Assembly (NCBI RefSeq): GCF_017313265.1
Contig: NZ_JAFLQZ010000001.1
Location: 186,001 to 250,000, forward strand
Length of the DNA stretch: 64,000 bases
Direction of reading: 5' to 3'
DNA from: Hymenobacter telluris
Lineage (GTDB): Bacteria > Bacteroidota > Bacteroidia > Cytophagales > Hymenobacteraceae
The position numbers and the translations under genes were made by a program. Below, piece by piece: positions 43,563-51,280 of the stretch. The first letter of the stretch is position 1, and every line of letters begins with the position of its first letter. The notes below the pieces were generated by a model, which saw only the letters and a list, made by a program, of their open reading frames with translations, did no database searches and was not told the origin of the DNA.

Positions 43563-43916
43563 ATGTCCGCCTTCACCAACTACCTCGAAACTGTCTCCAG
43601 GCAAGCCGCTCCCGTTCGGGAAGAGGATTTGCTGTTTAAGTTTGTGTTGTTGGATTGTGAGCCAACAACATTGAAGCGCATGGTTGCCGTTTTGAACCAA
43701 CAACTGGTAGCCTTGCCCGCTACCACCCCCAAGAGCGTCTTCTCTACCCTCATGCGGCTGATTGCCCACCTGGATGAGCGCCGTGAAGAAGCCGAGTTGG
43801 CCGCTAACCCGGAGCGCCGGGCCGGTATCGAACGAGTAGGCGAGCATTTTGCCCGCAAGGCCCAGTCGGGCTGGTCGAGCCAGCCGCTGCCGGAGCTGCC
43901 CCCCGACGCGCAATAG
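43563..43916 (+). CDS. Small protein downstream of the ART-like gene; possible antitoxin
   Basis: 117 residues, starting 7 bases after the ART-like stop, so certainly cotranscribed. Mostly helical and acidic in the middle (HLDERREEAELAANPERRAG). No known domain recognised. The order toxin-like gene followed by a tightly spaced small acidic gene is what toxin-antitoxin or effector-immunity pairs look like; this function is inference only. Confidence 0.65.
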   Translation: MSAFTNYLETVSRQAAPVREEDLLFKFVLLDCEPTTLKRMVAVLNQQLVALPATTPKSVFSTLMRLIAHLDERREEAELAANPERRAGIERVGEHFARKAQSGWSSQPLPELPPDAQ

Positions 43917-43982
43917 TTCTTTTCAACGTTGCTTTGACAGATAAAGCCCCGGTCGCCCCAGCAGCCGGGGCTTTGTTTTGTT

Positions 43983-44039
43983 CATGGGTTTCTGTACCTT
44001 ATTCTCAAGTAATTCAAAAATAAGGTACAGAAACCCATG
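43983..44039. repeat. Palindrome TGTACCTTATT-N15-AATAAGGTACA (copy 2), over an HTH gene start
   Basis: Arms of 21 bases, CATGGGTTTCTGTACCTTATT (shown shortened elsewhere) at 43983-44003 and its exact complement at 44019-44039, spacer 15. The right arm ends with the ATG of the HTH gene. The position fits an autoregulatory operator; a transcript through it would also hide the start codon in a hairpin. Confidence 0.8.
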
Positions 44040-44639
44040 CCTCGCAGAGCCATTCCATCCACTACGCTGGTAGCTGCCGTCCGGAAATATTTTGGGCTGG
44101 TACAGCACGAGCTGGCCGCTTACTTAGGGGTAAGCCCGGAGTTGGTGAAGCACATCGAAGCCGGCCGCCGCACCCTGACTGGCCCGGTGCTGCTGCGCCT
44201 GAACTCGCTGGCTCAGCTGCTCCCACCGGATGCCCCGGCCCAACCCGCCGCGCCGGAGCCTGATATGCCTCCGCCCGGTGCACCCGCGCCCGGCCCCCTG
44301 GAAGCCCGCCTTGACTATTGCCAGCACCACGCCGGCAAGCTGCGCCGGGAGCTGCGCACGTTGGCCGCCGGGCAGGCCCAGGCGCGGCGCTGGCAGGCGG
44401 TGTTGCCTGGCTTGCTGCGGGCCCCTGCGTTGCCGGAAGTGCTGCTGCCCGCCCCCGACGCCCACCGGGCCCGGCAGTGGCTGCTGGCGCGGCAGCAGCA
44501 GGCCACGGCCATCCTCACCGATGCCGATACGGTGGCCCGCTACCACCTGCTGCGGCTGCGGGCCGACGCCCTGGAAACAGAAGCGGCGGCTTTGGCGGAA
44601 CTGTTGCGGGAGCCAGCGCCGGGAGGCGTCCCAAAATAG
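44037..44639 (+). CDS. HTH (XRE-like) regulator
   Basis: 200 residues. N-terminal helix-turn-helix (about 8-60): VAAVRKYFGLVQHELAAYLG followed by SPELVKHIEAGRRTLTG, the common Cro/CI pattern. A Pro/Ala-rich linker (65-88) leads to a long helical C-terminal part (ARLDYCQHHAGKLRRELRTL and so on), perhaps for dimerisation. Its start codon is embedded in a palindrome found again at 39889-39931, so it may control itself and the genes at the other end of the island. Confidence 0.78.
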   Translation: MPRRAIPSTTLVAAVRKYFGLVQHELAAYLGVSPELVKHIEAGRRTLTGPVLLRLNSLAQLLPPDAPAQPAAPEPDMPPPGAPAPGPLEARLDYCQHHAGKLRRELRTLAAGQAQARRWQAVLPGLLRAPALPEVLLPAPDAHRARQWLLARQQQATAILTDADTVARYHLLRLRADALETEAAALAELLREPAPGGVPK

Positions 44640-44696
44640 GGGCGTGGGGTCTCAAAACAGGGGGAAATTTGTGCGGTAGTGCGCAGCCAGCCCGGC

Positions 44697-44704
44697 TATC
44701 TTGG
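44697..44704 (+). promoter_or_regulatory. Candidate -7 box for the 44737 gene
   Basis: TATCTTGG, one base off TAnnTTTG, 33 bases before the ATG. Confidence 0.3.
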
Positions 44705-44736
44705 GGCATATCTCATCCTCTAACCCCTTTACTTTT

Positions 44737-45156
44737 ATGGCTCTTGATGTAACCGTATTAACTACCCGCGCCGAGTGCGACGAAGTGCTCGACGACCTGG
44801 CCGCCGAGCTGGATGGCTACCAGCAGCGCACCAGCAACCTCGAATTTGCCGACCGCCGGACCAGCCGCTCCCAGGCCGACGCCGCCGGGCAGCTGGCGGG
44901 TGTAGAAGCCGAAATAGCCGCCTACACTGCCATCCTGGCTTCACCCGATATTACGGCCACTATGCGCAAGCAAAACGAAACCAAGCTGCGCCGCGCCAAC
45001 GACCGGCGCGACAACCTCACCGACACGGGCAGCTCCCGGAGTGCGGCCAGCCGCTTGCTGGCAGCCGTAGATACCCAGCAGGTGCAGGCCCAGGTAGATG
45101 TGCTCACAGAAGCCCAAACGCAGGTAACCACCCACCGCGCTACCCTGCCCGCTTAG
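44737..45156 (+). CDS. Coiled-coil hypothetical protein
   Basis: 139 residues, no signal peptide, almost entirely helical with heptad character (LDDLAAELDGYQQRTSNLEF, VEAEIAAYTAILASP). Many Thr, Ala and Gln, no Cys except one near the N-terminus. It follows the HTH regulator by 97 bases with its own weak promoter. Family not recognised. Confidence 0.7.
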   Translation: MALDVTVLTTRAECDEVLDDLAAELDGYQQRTSNLEFADRRTSRSQADAAGQLAGVEAEIAAYTAILASPDITATMRKQNETKLRRANDRRDNLTDTGSSRSAASRLLAAVDTQQVQAQVDVLTEAQTQVTTHRATLPA

Positions 45157-45180
45157 CAAGCTGCTTGTAACGGCCAACAG

Positions 45181-45215
45181 AAAGGCCCGCCGGATTATCC
45201 GGCGGGCCTTTTCTT
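45181..45215 (+). terminator. Rho-independent terminator
   Basis: AAAGGCCCGCCGGATTATCC then GGCGGGCCTTTTCTT: a 13-bp stem with a short loop and T-rich end, after the coiled-coil gene. Confidence 0.88.
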
Positions 45216-45224
45216 TATGAAATG

Positions 45225-45303
45225 CTATTTAATGGTTGCTTGACCGTCGTGCTTCGGCTGCGCGGACGCCAGATGAGCATGACGGTCAAGCAATTATTAA
45301 ATA
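45225..45303. repeat. Inverted repeat, family C (copy 4, variant)
   Basis: CTATTTAATGGTTGCTTGAC on the left and GTCAAGCAATTATTAAATAG on the right around TGCTTCGG..GCGGACGCCAGATGAGCA. The right arm contains the stop codon of the E2 gene (45297-45299). The inner segment matches the variant arm in copy 2. Confidence 0.8.
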
Positions 45304-46736
45304 GTCGTATTCGGGTCGAACTGCTCGAGGTAGTCGGCTACGCGGCGCACGAACATGCCGCCGAGCGAGCCGTCGACCACGCGGTGGTCGTAGCTGTGGC
45401 TCAGGAACATGAAGTGCCGCACGCCAATCAGGTCGCCCTGCGGGGTTTCAATAACGGCGGGCTTCTTCTTGATGGCGCCCACGGCCATAATGGCTACCTG
45501 CGGCTGCATGATGATGGGCGTGCCCATCACGTTGCCGAACGAGCCCACGTTGCTCACGGTGTAGGTGCCGCCTTCCAGGTCGCCGGGGGTGAGCTTGTTG
45601 ATGCGGGCCCGGTTGGCGAGGTCGTTCACCTTCTTGCTGAGGCCGTTGAGGTTGAGCTGGTCGGCGTTGTGAATGACCGGCACAATCAGGTTGCCGCTGG
45701 GCAACGCCACCGCCACCCCAATGTTGATGTCGCGCTTCTTGATGATGTAGTCGCCATCCACCGATACGTTGATGTTGGGGAAGTCCTGGATGGCGCGGGC
45801 AATGGCCTGGATGAAGATGGGCGTGAAGGTGAGGTTTTCGCCTTCGCGCTTTTTGTAGGCATCCTTGTGCTTGTTGCGCCAGTTCACGATGTCCGTCACG
45901 TCGGCCTCCACGAAGGAGGTAACGTGCGGCGCAATGCGCTTGGAGTCCACCATGCGCTGGGCAATCATTTTGCGCATGCGGTCCATCTCCACCAGCTCCT
46001 GCCCACCGCTGATGGAAGGCACAGCTTTGGTTGGTTGCTGGTTGTTGGCTGCTGGTTGCTGGGCTTGCGGTGCGGCTTGGGCAACGGGCGCGGCTGGTTT
46101 TGCAGCCGGGGCTGGCGCGGCGGCCGGAGCCGGTGTGGCGGCCGGAGCCGGGGCAACGGGCGCGGCCGGAGCAGCGGGCGCAGTTTGGGCTTGCGGGGTC
46201 AGGGGCTTTTTACCGGCCGCTACGTAGTCGAGAATGTCTTTCTTGGTGACGCGGTTTTCGCTGCCGGTGCCGGGCAAATACTCCAGGTCGGCCATCGAAA
46301 TACCTTCTTCGCGGGCAATGCTGAGCACCAGCGGCGAGTAGAAGCGGCCGGGCTGGGGCTGAGCAGCCGGAGCGGCGGCAGCTTCCGGTACGTAGGGTAC
46401 TTCGGCCACGCCTTGGTCGGCGGGGACGGGGGTTTCCGGGGCTGAAGCTGCTTCGGGCGCGGCGGCCGGCGGCGTGGTGCTCTGGGCGGCGGCCACGTCG
46501 GTTTCCACCACGGCTATGGGGGCACCTACGGCCACTACCTGGCCTTCCTGCGCTAATATCTCCTGCAATACGCCGGCATGAATGGCGGGTACTTCGGTAT
46601 CTACTTTGTCGGTAGCCACTTCCAGCACTGATTCGTCCTGCTCAATCGTGTCGCCGACTTGCTTGAGCCATTTCAGGACGGTGCCTTCCATAATGCTTTC
46701 GCCCATTTTGGGCATCACCATTTCCACTCGTGCCAT
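45297..46736 (-). CDS. Dihydrolipoamide acyltransferase, E2 of a 2-oxoacid dehydrogenase
   Basis: 479 residues. One lipoyl domain (1-78) with the lipoylated K44 in ATDKVDTEVP, an Ala/Pro linker, a peripheral subunit-binding domain (about 130-170, YSPLVLSIAREEG), a second Ala/Pro linker (180-240) and the catalytic trimer-forming domain with SHSYDHRVVDG near the C-terminus carrying His and Asp. It takes the acyl group from an E1 such as that at 1451 and gives it to CoA. The second linker holds QQPAANNQQPTKA, coded by the reiterated CCAACAACC word. Acyl specificity (acetyl, succinyl or branched) is not clear. Promoter TACCTTTG at 46786-46793. Confidence 0.9.
   Translation of the reverse strand: MARVEMVMPKMGESIMEGTVLKWLKQVGDTIEQDESVLEVATDKVDTEVPAIHAGVLQEILAQEGQVVAVGAPIAVVETDVAAAQSTTPPAAAPEAASAPETPVPADQGVAEVPYVPEAAAAPAAQPQPGRFYSPLVLSIAREEGISMADLEYLPGTGSENRVTKKDILDYVAAGKKPLTPQAQTAPAAPAAPVAPAPAATPAPAAAPAPAAKPAAPVAQAAPQAQQPAANNQQPTKAVPSISGGQELVEMDRMRKMIAQRMVDSKRIAPHVTSFVEADVTDIVNWRNKHKDAYKKREGENLTFTPIFIQAIARAIQDFPNINVSVDGDYIIKKRDINIGVAVALPSGNLIVPVIHNADQLNLNGLSKKVNDLANRARINKLTPGDLEGGTYTVSNVGSFGNVMGTPIIMQPQVAIMAVGAIKKKPAVIETPQGDLIGVRHFMFLSHSYDHRVVDGSLGGMFVRRVADYLEQFDPNTTI
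46027..46065 (-). repeat. Reiterated CCAACAACC word in the E2 linker
   Basis: On the coding strand CAGCAACCAGCAGCCAACAA and CCAGCAACCAACCAA; it encodes QQPAANNQQPT. Third in-frame occurrence of the word with that in ftsK and valS. Confidence 0.5.
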
Positions 46737-46785
46737 GCGGTATAGGAATAGGGGTTGGGTTATTGGGGTGGGGGAATTTCAGGGC

Positions 46786-46793
46786 CAAAGGTA
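46786..46793 (-). promoter_or_regulatory. -7 box of the E2 gene
   Basis: TACCTTTG on the minus strand, identical to that of rnpB; start near 46780 and a leader of about 44 bases. Confidence 0.6.
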
Positions 46794-46800
46794 GGGAATA

Positions 46801-46917
46801 GTGAAGTGGTGAAATTGTGAGATGGTGAAATTGTGAGTTTGACGTTATAACCGCGCAAATGGCGCAAGTAAAACGTCAAACTCACTATTTCACCATCTCA
46901 CAATTTCACCACTTCCC
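46801..46917. repeat. Inverted repeat, family A (copy 5)
   Basis: 46-base arms at 46801-46846 and 46872-46917: GTGAAGTGGTGAAATTGTGA.. ending in GTTTGACGTT, and the complement. The right arm overlaps the 3' end of cinA by 20 bases. Confidence 0.9.
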
Positions 46918-48166
46918 CCGCCGGCAGGTTCTGGCGCAGTAGGTTCAGGGCCATGGTTACGGTGTATTCCACGTTGAGCTGGCGGCCCCGGTCAAACGAA
47001 AACTGGCGGCTGACGGTTTGGTGGGCATCGGCGTAGGCTAGGCAAATGGTGCCAACGGGCTTGGTTTCGGTGCCGCCGCCCGGGCCGGCAATACCGCTGG
47101 TGGCCAGGGCTACGTCTACGCCTAAGCGGCGGCGGGCACCTTCGGCCATTTCGCGCACGGTGGCCTCACTCACGGCGCCGTGGGCAGCCAGCGTCTCCGG
47201 ATTCACACCCAGCTCCTGCACTTTAATGTCGTTGTGGTACGCCACGATGCTGCCTCGGAAATAAGCGGAACTGCCCGGTACGCTGGTTATTTTGTGGGCC
47301 AGCAACCCGCCCGTGCAGCTTTCGGCGGTGCCCAGCGTGAGGTTGCGTGCCAGCAGCAGTGGGCCGATGGCGGCTTCCAGCTTCACTTCACCTTCGGCAA
47401 AAATGTACTCGCCAATGGCCGCATGTAGCTCCGGCAGCAAGGCCTGCATGCGCTGCCGCAGGTCGGGTTGGCCATCGGAATACCCAGTGAGGCGCAGCCG
47501 GACGCCCCCCAGGTAGGGCAGGTACGCCAGCTTGACGTTGGCGGGCAAGGCGGTTTCCCAAGCGGCAATCTTCTCGGCCAGAAACGACTCGCCCAGCCCT
47601 ACCGTCTGCACCACTACGTGCTCGATGGGTGGCACCTGGAAGCGGGTTTGCAGCCGCGGCAGCACCTGTTCGTTCATCAGGTACTTCATTTCGTGGGGCA
47701 CGCCGGGCATGCTCACAAACACGGTGCCTTGGTCGTCGAACCACATGCCGGGGGCTGTGCCGACGGCATTGAACAGCACCTCGCAGTTGGCCGGTACCAG
47801 TGCCTGCTGCCGGTTTACGTCGAGCATGGGGCGGTTGTAGCGCTTAAAGATGCCTTCCACGTGCGCCAGCGTGGGCTCGTGCAATACCAACTCACTGTGG
47901 AAGTAGCGGGCCAGCACGTGCTTGGTGAGGTCGTCTTTGGTGGGGCCGAGGCCGCCGGTGATGAGCACCACGCGGGCGCGTTGCCGGGCCTGGTCGAGGG
48001 CGGCCACAATTTCATCGGCCCGGTCGGAGACGCTGGAAATCTGCCGCACGCGCAGCCCGATTTTGGCTAGCTCCTGCCCCATAAAGGCCGAGTTGGTATC
48101 GATAACCTGCCCGTAGAGCAGCTCGTCGCCAATAGTCATAATTTCAACGTCGGGAAGCAGGGACAT
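46898..48166 (-). CDS. cinA: CinA family protein (competence/damage-inducible, nicotinamide-nucleotide amidase type)
   Basis: 422 residues. N-terminal MoaB/Mog-like domain (1-170): EIMTIGDELLYGQVIDTNSA, VLITGGLGPTKDDLT. Middle domain, then the C-terminal CinA amidase domain with GTAESCTGGLLAHKITSVPG, where the Ser is catalytic, and ALATSGIAGPGGGTETKPVG. Relatives hydrolyse NMN or ADP-ribose. ATG at 48166; a longer open frame upstream is coding-strand shadow of the neighbouring gene. The last residues GEVVKL and the stop are coded by the family A repeat word. Confidence 0.93.
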   Translation of the reverse strand: MSLLPDVEIMTIGDELLYGQVIDTNSAFMGQELAKIGLRVRQISSVSDRADEIVAALDQARQRARVVLITGGLGPTKDDLTKHVLARYFHSELVLHEPTLAHVEGIFKRYNRPMLDVNRQQALVPANCEVLFNAVGTAPGMWFDDQGTVFVSMPGVPHEMKYLMNEQVLPRLQTRFQVPPIEHVVVQTVGLGESFLAEKIAAWETALPANVKLAYLPYLGGVRLRLTGYSDGQPDLRQRMQALLPELHAAIGEYIFAEGEVKLEAAIGPLLLARNLTLGTAESCTGGLLAHKITSVPGSSAYFRGSIVAYHNDIKVQELGVNPETLAAHGAVSEATVREMAEGARRRLGVDVALATSGIAGPGGGTETKPVGTICLAYADAHQTVSRQFSFDRGRQLNVEYTVTMALNLLRQNLPAGEVVKL

Positions 48167-48263
48167 ACAGCAGCGGTTAGGATGGCAGGGGGAATGGGTG
48201 CAATTTGGGGCTCCGACGCGTAAGACCGCCACAAGGGCCGTCTGGTTTTCGTCTTTTCTATTT

Positions 48264-49094
48264 ATGTCTACTTTTCGAATCCTGACCTTAGCATTAACGC
48301 TGGGCATGGCCACCCCGCTGGCCGTACAGGCGCAAACCAAAACCACGGCCAAGAAAACCACCACCACGACCAAGAAAGCCACGACTACTACGGCCAAGAA
48401 ACCAGCGGCAAAAACCACCACAACCACCAAAACTACCACGGCCAAAACGGCCGTAGCCGCTGCGGCCGCCGCCGTTGTCAAAACCCCGCTCACCGATGCC
48501 GAAGCCAACAACGGCCTGAAGGAAGCCCTGACGCAGAGCATCAACCGCAGCATCGAGCAGGCCTCCGCCACCGACGGGTTCAACGCCAACACCGACATCC
48601 GCATCCCGTTTCCGCCCGAGGCCGAACTGGTAGCCGCCACCATGCGCAAGCTGCGGCTGGGCGCCTTGGTCGACAATTTCGAGGTAGCCCTAAATCGGAG
48701 TGCCGAATCAGCGGCCAAGGAAGCGGCGCCCATCTTCCTGGGGGCGGTGCAGAATATCAGCTTTCAGGATGCGCTGGGCCTGGCCACCAGCAAAGAGGAA
48801 GATGCCGCCACCACCTTTCTGTACGGCAAAACCGCCGACCAGCTTAAAACGGCGTTCCAGCCCATCATTCAGCAGTCGTTGGAGCAAACGGGTGCCACCA
48901 AGCTCTACGCCGAAATGGTAGCCCGCTACAACAAGATTCCGTTGGTCACCAAGCTGGAGCCGCAGCTGACGCCCTACGCCTCGCAAAAAACCGTGGATGG
49001 CCTGTTCACGCTGGTAGCGGCCGAAGAAGCTAAAATCAGAGCCAACCCCGCCGCCCGCGGCAGTGAGCTGCTGAAGCGGGTATTCGGGAAGTAA
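48264..49094 (+). CDS. DUF4197 family protein with a Thr/Lys-rich N-terminal region
   Basis: 276 residues. Signal peptide ending AVQAQ, then about 45 residues built of Thr, Lys and Ala (TKTTAKKTTTTTKKATTTTA in part), then DUF4197 from about 73: LTDAEANNGLKEALTQSINR, IRIPFPPEAELVAATMRKLR, QPIIQQSLEQTGATKLYAEM and the C-terminal ARGSELLKRVFGK. Periplasmic, function unknown. The Thr/Lys stretch is coded by imperfect ACC/AAG repeats and may vary in length between strains. Paralogue downstream. Confidence 0.85.
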   Translation: MSTFRILTLALTLGMATPLAVQAQTKTTAKKTTTTTKKATTTTAKKPAAKTTTTTKTTTAKTAVAAAAAAVVKTPLTDAEANNGLKEALTQSINRSIEQASATDGFNANTDIRIPFPPEAELVAATMRKLRLGALVDNFEVALNRSAESAAKEAAPIFLGAVQNISFQDALGLATSKEEDAATTFLYGKTADQLKTAFQPIIQQSLEQTGATKLYAEMVARYNKIPLVTKLEPQLTPYASQKTVDGLFTLVAAEEAKIRANPAARGSELLKRVFGK

Positions 49095-49226
49095 TACTTT
49101 ACCAGCACGGTAGTTTCTGAATCAAAGAATTGTAGCGTCTGGTTTCAACTGGGCGCTACACTTTTTTCAAGTTGGTCCGGTTTCTGCAAATGCCGCTTAC
49201 AACCAAGTACCTCGTTTCTTTCTGCC

Positions 49227-49985
49227 ATGAACTACCGCCGCTTTCTATTTCTGCCATTGGCTGTATTAGGACTCCAACTCAGTGCTTCTGCTCAGACGTT
49301 CAGCCTACCTAAAATCGGTACCATCAAGCTGCCAACCACCAAAGGCAGAACCACTACCAGCACCAGCCAGGGCGGCCTCACCAATACCGAAGCCGCCAAC
49401 GGCCTTAAGGAAGCCCTCGTCCAAGGCGTCAGCAAAGGCGCCGACCAGGCATCCCAAACCGACGGCTTCAACCTCAACAAGCTGATTCGTATTCCCTTCC
49501 CACCTGACGCCCAGCGCGTAGCCAACACTCTGCGCACCCTGGGTTTGGGCAGTCAGGTGGATCGGTTTGAGCTGTCGTTGAACCGGGGCGCCGAAGATGC
49601 GGCCAAGAGTGCCAAGCCCATCTTTTTGTCGGCTATTAAGAGCCTCACGTTCAACGACGTATGGAATATCCTGACCGGCGAGAAAAACGCTGCCACGCAG
49701 TACTTGCAACGGACCACCACGGCGCAACTCACTACGGCCTTTAAACCTATCATCCAGCAAAGCCTCGACAAAGTGGGCGCCACCCGCTACTACACCGACC
49801 TCAGTACGCGCTACAACAAGATTCCGCTGGTAACGCCCGTGCAAACCGACCTCAACCAGTACGCCACCGGCAAAGCCATCGACGGCCTGTTCACCCTCAT
49901 TGCCCAAGAGGAGGCCAACATCCGGGAAAACCCCGTGGCCCGCACCACCGACCTGCTCAAGCGTGTTTTCGGCCGCAAGAGTTGA
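49227..49985 (+). CDS. DUF4197 family protein (paralogue)
   Basis: 252 residues. Signal peptide (FLFLPLAVLGLQLSASAQ) and a short spacer without the Thr/Lys block, then the same DUF4197 domain: LTNTEAANGLKEALVQGVSK, LIRIPFPPDAQRVANTLRTL, KPIIQQSLDKVGATRYYTDL, TTDLLKRVFGRKS. A tandem duplicate of the gene before it, well diverged. Followed by a composite repeat. Confidence 0.85.
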   Translation: MNYRRFLFLPLAVLGLQLSASAQTFSLPKIGTIKLPTTKGRTTTSTSQGGLTNTEAANGLKEALVQGVSKGADQASQTDGFNLNKLIRIPFPPDAQRVANTLRTLGLGSQVDRFELSLNRGAEDAAKSAKPIFLSAIKSLTFNDVWNILTGEKNAATQYLQRTTTAQLTTAFKPIIQQSLDKVGATRYYTDLSTRYNKIPLVTPVQTDLNQYATGKAIDGLFTLIAQEEANIRENPVARTTDLLKRVFGRKS

Positions 49986-50020
49986 TTGCTGATGTGCTGA
50001 TTTGTTGATGTGCTAATTAC

Positions 50021-50190
50021 CGATTTTTAATGTGCGGATTGTTGATGGGTTGATGTGCTTCTGTTGTATGGATTACAATGCAAAAGGCCCCGTTCTAATT
50101 CAGAACGGGGCCTTTTTAATGAGTTAAGCGTAAGGTTTGCGAAGTTTCCTCAGCATATCAACCCATCAATAATCCGCGCATTAAAAATCG
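50021..50190. repeat. Inverted repeat, family J, with internal terminator
   Basis: Outer arms CGATTTTTAATGTGCGGATT.. (50021-50058) and ..CAATAATCCGCGCATTAAAAATCG written in parts (50152-50190) enclose a terminator at 50082-50117 (AAAAGGCCCCGTTCT and complement, T5). The right arm covers the last codons and stop of the acidic protein gene. Confidence 0.85.
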
Positions 50191-50528
50191 TCGTCGTCGA
50201 AGCTGCTGCGACGGCCGCGGGACGAGCCGCCCAGGTCATCGTCGTCATCGTCGTCGAAGTCGTCGTCATCGTCGAGGCTGCTGAAGCCGCGGCTGCCGTC
50301 GGGGTCTTCGGCGGCTTCGGCCGTGGTGTATTCTTCTTCGGTCATGCTCGCCAAATCCAGGGCTTCGTCGTGCGAGGAGCCCGTGTCGCGCCACATCAGA
50401 TAGTCGGCGTACTTAGCGGAAAGTTGATCTTCGGATGAACCACGGGTTTTGCTGCCGCCGGTTTTGGCGAAGCTATCCAGTTCGTCGTCATCCAGGTCGT
50501 CGTCGTCGAGGTCGTCGTATTGTCTCAT
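50181..50528 (-). CDS. Small, highly acidic protein
   Basis: 115 residues with long Asp runs at both ends (YDDLDDDDLDDDELDSF; SLDDDDDFDDDDDDDLGG; C-terminal FDDDDF). The middle (SAKYADYLMWRDTGSSHDEAL) could form a helix. No family recognised; could be a nucleic-acid mimic, a calcium binder or a chaperone-like acidic protein, none of which is shown. The Asp codons form GAC/GAT repeats prone to slippage. The stop lies in the family J repeat. Confidence 0.72.
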   Translation of the reverse strand: MRQYDDLDDDDLDDDELDSFAKTGGSKTRGSSEDQLSAKYADYLMWRDTGSSHDEALDLASMTEEEYTTAEAAEDPDGSRGFSSLDDDDDFDDDDDDDLGGSSRGRRSSFDDDDF

Positions 50529-50657
50529 GGCCTTGTCAGGGGCTAGGGGAGTTGATAAAAGATTAGGCGCGTAATGGCAAGGTTACCGTTGCGAAGATAC
50601 GTGACGGAAGGCTTCAAGTTCGCCGGTGCGAAAAGTTTTGCTGCTAAAAAGTGCCTT

Positions 50658-51233
50658 TCAGCTTGGCAGAGCCACTTTACGGTACAGCTCTGCCAAGGGC
50701 AACGCCACGTTCAGCGCTGGCAATAGCAGCGTAGTCGCCAGGCCTTCTACTTCCTGATACAGCCACGCGCCATCAGAAGTGCGGGAGTGCATGCCTACCA
50801 CAACCCGTTGGCTGTCAACCAGCACGTAGTGTTGCAGGCTGGCAATGCTTTTGTAGAACATGAACTTGCTGCCCCGGTCGTTTTTACCAGTGCTTATTGA
50901 AATAACTTCCAGCAGCACCACCGGATTCAGCAGCGTATCCAAATGTGCATCGTCCAGGTACTGTTCCTCCCCGCACACCACCGATACATCCGGAAACGTG
51001 TAGAGCCCATTGGCCGGAATGTGCACGCGCATATCACTAGGAAACACGTTGCAGGTATCACCAAGGCGGTTTCCCAAACCAGTAATTAGGTTGGAAACCA
51101 ACAGGTTGTGGGCCCGGCTGGCGCCCGACATAGCGAATACTTCGCCGTCGTAATACTCGCTCTTGAACTCGGCTTCGCGCTCGGCAGCCAAGTACTCTTC
51201 AGCGGTGACGTAAATTCCAGGACGAGCAGACAT
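50658..51233 (-). CDS. Uma2 family (DUF820) putative endonuclease
   Basis: 191 residues. PD-(D/E)xK-like domain: YYDGEVFAMSGASRAHNLLV, YTFPDVSVVCGEEQYLDD with the acidic residue, and NPVVLLEVISISTGKNDRGS with the Glu, followed by a lysine in KFMFYKSI. Common in cyanobacteria and Bacteroidota, often many copies; natural role unknown. Stands alone. Confidence 0.85.
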   Translation of the reverse strand: MSARPGIYVTAEEYLAAEREAEFKSEYYDGEVFAMSGASRAHNLLVSNLITGLGNRLGDTCNVFPSDMRVHIPANGLYTFPDVSVVCGEEQYLDDAHLDTLLNPVVLLEVISISTGKNDRGSKFMFYKSIASLQHYVLVDSQRVVVGMHSRTSDGAWLYQEVEGLATTLLLPALNVALPLAELYRKVALPS

Positions 51234-51280
51234 TCGCGTGAGGTTTACTCGAAGCTACGCAAACCAACGTAAAACAACGG

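Noticed and set aside
45222..46445. 407-codon open frame opposite the E2 gene
   Set aside because: Shadow of the E2 gene, low-complexity translation.
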